Shown: piece after piece, positions 60,936 through 64,000 of the stretch
Layout of the letters: the number at the start of each line of letters is the position of its first letter
Position numbering within the stretch: the stretch's first letter is position 1
From: an uncultured Bacteroidales bacterium
GTDB lineage: Bacteria > Bacteroidota > Bacteroidia > Bacteroidales > Paludibacteraceae
Reading direction: 5' to 3'
DNA length: 64,000 nucleotides
Assembly (NCBI GenBank): GCA_946414805.1
Contig: CAMKPZ010000003.1
Location: forward strand, 186,001 to 250,000
Position numbers and translations under genes: made by a program
Notes under the pieces: model-generated
The model's database searches: none
Seen by the model: only the letters and a program-made list of their open reading frames with translations
Told to the model about the DNA's origin: nothing

Positions 60936-62201
60936 TTATTTCTTCTTCTTCAGTTTCTTCTGCAGCTCTTGAATCTCCTCTTCCTGGTTGCGGATCGTCT
61001 TGAGCAGTTCGTTCAGCTCCTCATTCTCGATCGTTGTCGGGTATTGTTCCTCTACCGTCTGCAGGAAATCGGAGAGCACATTCATATAATTGATGAATGC
61101 GTCGTAAGCCGACTCATACTGGGTCTCACCCTGGTCGATATGATTCATGTAATGCAGATAGTTGACATCCTGCAGACGCAGCCAGTTGGTCTTCAGGCTC
61201 TTGTCCTGGCACAGGTGGACACGCTCTGCCACGGCGAAGAGTTTGTTGATCGCCTCTTGCTGGAGGTCATTGCCGGTATAGACGCTCAGGTCTTTGGCTT
61301 CGCCGCTCCAGGTCAAGGGGTACGGGCTGGAGATGACGTCAACGGCTACCATCTTCTTCGCTGCCTCGGCGGGAGTGAGGAAGCCCATCTCGCGCTCAAG
61401 CACGTAGTACGGCAGCGCTTTGAGGAAATCGAAGATACCGCTTCCGGCGTTCTGACGCACGCCGAAGGTCTCTGCGCCTACCCAGATGTTGATGATGTCC
61501 TCGCCTTCCGGCAGCGCCTGGAGTTGGTTGGCGTATTTCTCTGCGTCAATCGGGAAATTGCCCCAACCCGGATCCGAGAAATGGAAACTCAACTCGTCGC
61601 TGAGGTTGGTGTTGCGGAGCAGCACTTTCATCTTCGGAGCACCTGCGGACTGATACATCCGGTTCGGACTCTTCCAACTGATCACCTGCTTGGCACCCTC
61701 GGTGAGGATCGTCTTATAACCTAACTTGTTGAGCTGGTAAGCCGTCTCGTCGGTATAGAGCAGCTCGGTGTTCCATACCGTCTGCGCTTTTACGCCGAAG
61801 ATCGAATCAAGCAGTTCACCTTGTTTCTTGAATTGCTCTTTCATCTCGCTCTCGTTGTACTCCGACGCCAGCGAATAGCTGTACGGAGTGGCAAGGAATT
61901 CAACCGCCTTGGAGGCCGCTAACTCCTTCAGGATATCGATCATCTCGGGGTTGAACTGTTCGAACATCTCGATCATTGTTCCGCTCACGCTGATAGCGCA
62001 ATGGAATTTGCCTTTGCTGAGGTTGATCATCTCTTTGATCGTGTTGCACAGCGGTAGATAAGAGGTCTGGACAAGCCAGTTTACATGCTCTTCGGTGGAC
62101 ATGTCGTCGTAGTAGTAATGATCATGACCGATCTCGAAGAAGCGATAACGTTTCAGACGATAGGGAGCGTGCATCTGAAAGCATAAACATATATTTTTCA
62201 T
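60936..62201 (-). CDS. Glycoside hydrolase family 57 protein
   Basis: 421 residues. The N-terminal (beta/alpha)7-barrel carries family 57 motifs: HAPYRL (11-16), the nucleophile region VWNTELLY with Glu146, and the acid region near WVGAETFG. Family 57 includes alpha-amylases, 4-alpha-glucanotransferases and branching enzymes; homologues next to GT4 and debranching genes in Bacteroides are annotated as alpha-amylases acting on intracellular glycogen. There is no signal peptide. The last 26 residues (LKTIRNQEEEIQELQKKLKK) form a short coiled coil. It belongs to the GDE-GT4-GH57-porin cluster. Confidence 0.93.
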   Translation of the reverse strand: MKNICLCFQMHAPYRLKRYRFFEIGHDHYYYDDMSTEEHVNWLVQTSYLPLCNTIKEMINLSKGKFHCAISVSGTMIEMFEQFNPEMIDILKELAASKAVEFLATPYSYSLASEYNESEMKEQFKKQGELLDSIFGVKAQTVWNTELLYTDETAYQLNKLGYKTILTEGAKQVISWKSPNRMYQSAGAPKMKVLLRNTNLSDELSFHFSDPGWGNFPIDAEKYANQLQALPEGEDIINIWVGAETFGVRQNAGSGIFDFLKALPYYVLEREMGFLTPAEAAKKMVAVDVISSPYPLTWSGEAKDLSVYTGNDLQQEAINKLFAVAERVHLCQDKSLKTNWLRLQDVNYLHYMNHIDQGETQYESAYDAFINYMNVLSDFLQTVEEQYPTTIENEELNELLKTIRNQEEEIQELQKKLKKKK

Positions 62202-62278
62202 AATACGAATTTTTTATTCTTAATAATTTCTTTTGTCTTTGAGCAGCCCTCGGCTGCGGTCTTTCGACATGGAGCGGT

Positions 62279-63541
62279 CTATAATGTGTGGTTGATCACG
62301 CCGTCGTAGATCCTGCGTACTTTGAGTCCTGCGTCGGACCACTTGATGTTATTGACCTCAGCCATTCCTAATTCATGCAGGCTCTTGTACATCGCCGGAT
62401 ATTTGACAATCGCATAAATAGCGTCCGCCATGGCATCGATGTCCCAGTAGTCGGTCTTGATCGCGTGTTGTAGGATCTCGGCACAACCGGACTGGTGACT
62501 GATGATAGACGGACAGCCTACCTGCATCGCCTCCAACGGGCTGATACCGAACGGCTCACTCACACTCGGCATGATATAGACATCGCTCATCGCGAGCATC
62601 TCCTGTACCTGCTTGCCGCGCATGAAACCCGGGAAGTGGAACTTGTCGGCGATGCCGCGTTTGGCTACCAGATCGATCATCTCCGCCATCTTGTCGCCGC
62701 TTCCGGCCATCACGAATCGTACGCCGTCGGTCTTGCTCAGCACGCGTGCTGCGGCTTCCACAAAGTACTCCGGACCCTTCTGCATCGTGATACGGCCGAG
62801 GAAAGTAACGAGCTTGTCCTTGCGCTCGGGCTTCGTGAACTCCTCCGGATGAGCTAACGGCTCAACGGCGTTATGCACGGTGCTTACCTTGCGCGGATCA
62901 ATGCCGTATTTCTCGATCACCGTCCGGCGGGTCAGGTTACTTACGCAGATGATATGATCCGCCTCGTCCATGCCGCGTTTCTCGATCGCATAAACGGTCG
63001 GGTTCACATTGCCGCGGCTGCGGTCGAAATCGGTAGCGTGTACGTGGATCACCAGAGGCTTGCCGCTGATCTGTTTGGCGAACACACCGGCAGGGTAGGT
63101 CAGCCAGTCGTGGCTGTGGATGATATCGAAATCCAGACTGTGTGCCAGCACGCTTGCTACCGCCTCGTAGTTGCCGATCTCCTCGATCAGGTTGTCCGGG
63201 TAACGACCCGAGAAACCGACGCAGCCTAAATCATCCGTACCGATCCGGCGGTAGTCATAGCGGATGCCGTCGCGGAGATGGTAATATTCCTCCGGACTCA
63301 TCTTTCCCTCCATACGCTGTTTCACGTAGTCATAATTGACATCTTTCCATACTACCGGCACGCTGTTTGCGCCGATAATACGCAGGAAGGACTGATCCTC
63401 GTCGCCCCAGGGCTTGGGGATGACGAAAGTGATCTCCATATCTTTCTGCTCGCTCATTCCGCGGGTCAGACCGTAACTGGCGGTTCCTAAACCTCCTAAG
63501 ATATGAGGGGGAAACTCCCATCCGAACATTAACGCTTTCAT
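62279..63541 (-). CDS. Family 4 glycosyltransferase of the glycogen cluster
   Basis: 420 residues, a GT-B fold. The N-terminal donor-loop motif GGLGTASYGLTRGM and the C-terminal nucleotide-sugar motif SVSEPFGISPLEAMQVGCPS are intact, with HSHDWLTYPAGVFAKQ in the acceptor domain. The pattern, and its place between the debranching enzyme and GH57, match the Bacteroides glycogen-synthase-like GT4, so it probably extends alpha-1,4-glucan. The nucleotide donor is not shown by sequence. Its ATG overlaps the debranching-enzyme stop by 4 nt. Confidence 0.92.
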   Translation of the reverse strand: MKALMFGWEFPPHILGGLGTASYGLTRGMSEQKDMEITFVIPKPWGDEDQSFLRIIGANSVPVVWKDVNYDYVKQRMEGKMSPEEYYHLRDGIRYDYRRIGTDDLGCVGFSGRYPDNLIEEIGNYEAVASVLAHSLDFDIIHSHDWLTYPAGVFAKQISGKPLVIHVHATDFDRSRGNVNPTVYAIEKRGMDEADHIICVSNLTRRTVIEKYGIDPRKVSTVHNAVEPLAHPEEFTKPERKDKLVTFLGRITMQKGPEYFVEAAARVLSKTDGVRFVMAGSGDKMAEMIDLVAKRGIADKFHFPGFMRGKQVQEMLAMSDVYIMPSVSEPFGISPLEAMQVGCPSIISHQSGCAEILQHAIKTDYWDIDAMADAIYAIVKYPAMYKSLHELGMAEVNNIKWSDAGLKVRRIYDGVINHTL

Positions 63542-64000
63542 TTGGCTGCCTCCTTTCCTTCGCTTTCGACTTTCGACTTTTCGCTTTCTACTAATTGATA
63601 TCGCTTCAACGTGTCCATCACGCTGATCACGGCTGCCACGCTCGGGGCGTAACTCATGCCGCCGTGGCCTTTGTAGGGCGGGTTGCCGTCGTACAGTTCG
63701 TTCAGTGTACCGATCGTCAGCTCGTCCATCTCGGCCTCAAAGCCTACGAGCAGACGCTCCATGAAACTTACGCCGCTATATTTATATACGTTCATATACG
63801 CGCGGGCGTAGGCTGCGATCGTGAACGGCCATACCGGACCGTTATGGAAATTACGGTCGCGTTCCTGCTGACCGCCTCGGTAGATCGGACGGTAATCGCC
63901 GCTCTTCGGACTCAGCGTACGAAGACCCTTCGGTGTCAGTAACTCTTTGGTACATATATCCACCACCGCTTTCTGCTGTTTCTTGTCCAGCGGACTGTAC
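63538..64000 (-). CDS. Glycogen debranching enzyme, C-terminal part
   Basis: 154 codons are in the window; the N-terminus lies beyond the right edge. The sequence has the amylo-alpha-1,6-glucosidase (GDE C-terminal, family 133) pattern: LTPKGLRTLSPKSGDYRPIY, GQQERDRNFHNGPVWPFTIA, LNELYDGNPPYKGHGGMSYA. It removes branch-point glucose from glycogen. The final 15 residues (VESEKSKVESEGKEAAK region) are low-complexity and are encoded by a 7-bp array. It is the first visible gene of the glycogen operon. Confidence 0.93.
   Translation of the reverse strand, partial: YSPLDKKQQKAVVDICTKELLTPKGLRTLSPKSGDYRPIYRGGQQERDRNFHNGPVWPFTIAAYARAYMNVYKYSGVSFMERLLVGFEAEMDELTIGTLNELYDGNPPYKGHGGMSYAPSVAAVISVMDTLKRYQLVESEKSKVESEGKEAAK
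63559..63593. repeat. 7-bp tandem array in the debranching-enzyme 3' end
   Basis: Five 7-bp units (TTCGCTT, TCGACTT, TCGACTT, TTCGCTT, TCTACTA) lie inside the coding sequence and extend the C-terminal tail of the protein. Confidence 0.8.

Overview
The window is a chromosomal segment from a member of the Bacteroidales (Bacteroidota); I cannot fix the family. The evidence is consistent. Promoters are of the Bacteroidetes primary-sigma type, with TTTG or a variant about 20 nt upstream of TAnnTTTG. Start sites lack Shine-Dalgarno sequences and are A-rich. The sigma factor is the short RpoD of about 286 residues. There are very large secreted proteins with C-terminal tails like those handled by the type IX secretion system (T9SS), an LptF/G permease, and a GH57 / GT4 / debranching-enzyme glycogen cluster. 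I see no phage, conjugative element, insertion sequence, CRISPR array or rRNA.

Layout. 1-5187: a partial giant surface protein on the minus strand, with a 560-nt leader rich in structure. 5235-16133: a minus-strand operon of secreted protein, 2287-residue IgGFc-type adhesin, small outer-membrane protein, XseA and a ComEA-like protein. 16176-18968: response regulator, Rpe and ComEC. 19009-21507 (plus): AnsA and PepD. 21545-28230 (minus): TypA, trigger factor, Mpl, dCMP deaminase and S41 protease. 28594-28950: a small secreted protein. 28977-31725 (minus): PanD, Tgt and an LptF/G permease. 31849-49862 is accessory: two paralogous giant surface proteins (2272 and 1787 aa), an AAA+/nuclease ATPase, a toxin-antitoxin pair, and two small proteins with a C-terminal anchor. 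49985-64000 is housekeeping and glycogen metabolism: GlgP, a shortened RNase R, an outer-membrane protein, a ribbon-helix-helix protein, RpoD, tRNA-Arg, TrxA, ClpC, a porin, GH57, GT4 and a debranching enzyme.

The most unusual signal is not a gene. The window carries about twenty short tandem arrays whose period is fixed at 7, 8, 9 or 11 bp while the unit sequence differs from array to array. They fill most spacers inside the minus-strand operons and often contain the stop codon of the upstream gene. They flank the giant surface genes. They also lie in frame inside conserved genes (RNase R, TypA, Mpl), at positions that look like surface loops. A second signal is a roughly 220-nt leader element ending in a terminator-like hairpin, found twice upstream of secreted-protein genes, with a related element upstream of a third.

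How the genes work together. The GlgP, GH57, GT4 and debranching genes make and break alpha-glucan. The giant proteins contain starch-binding-module-like and InlB-type segments and may contact glycans outside the cell. The adhesin and its outer-membrane neighbour may form an export or anchoring pair, but that is inference. All positions and motifs were read by eye. No database search or folding program was run.
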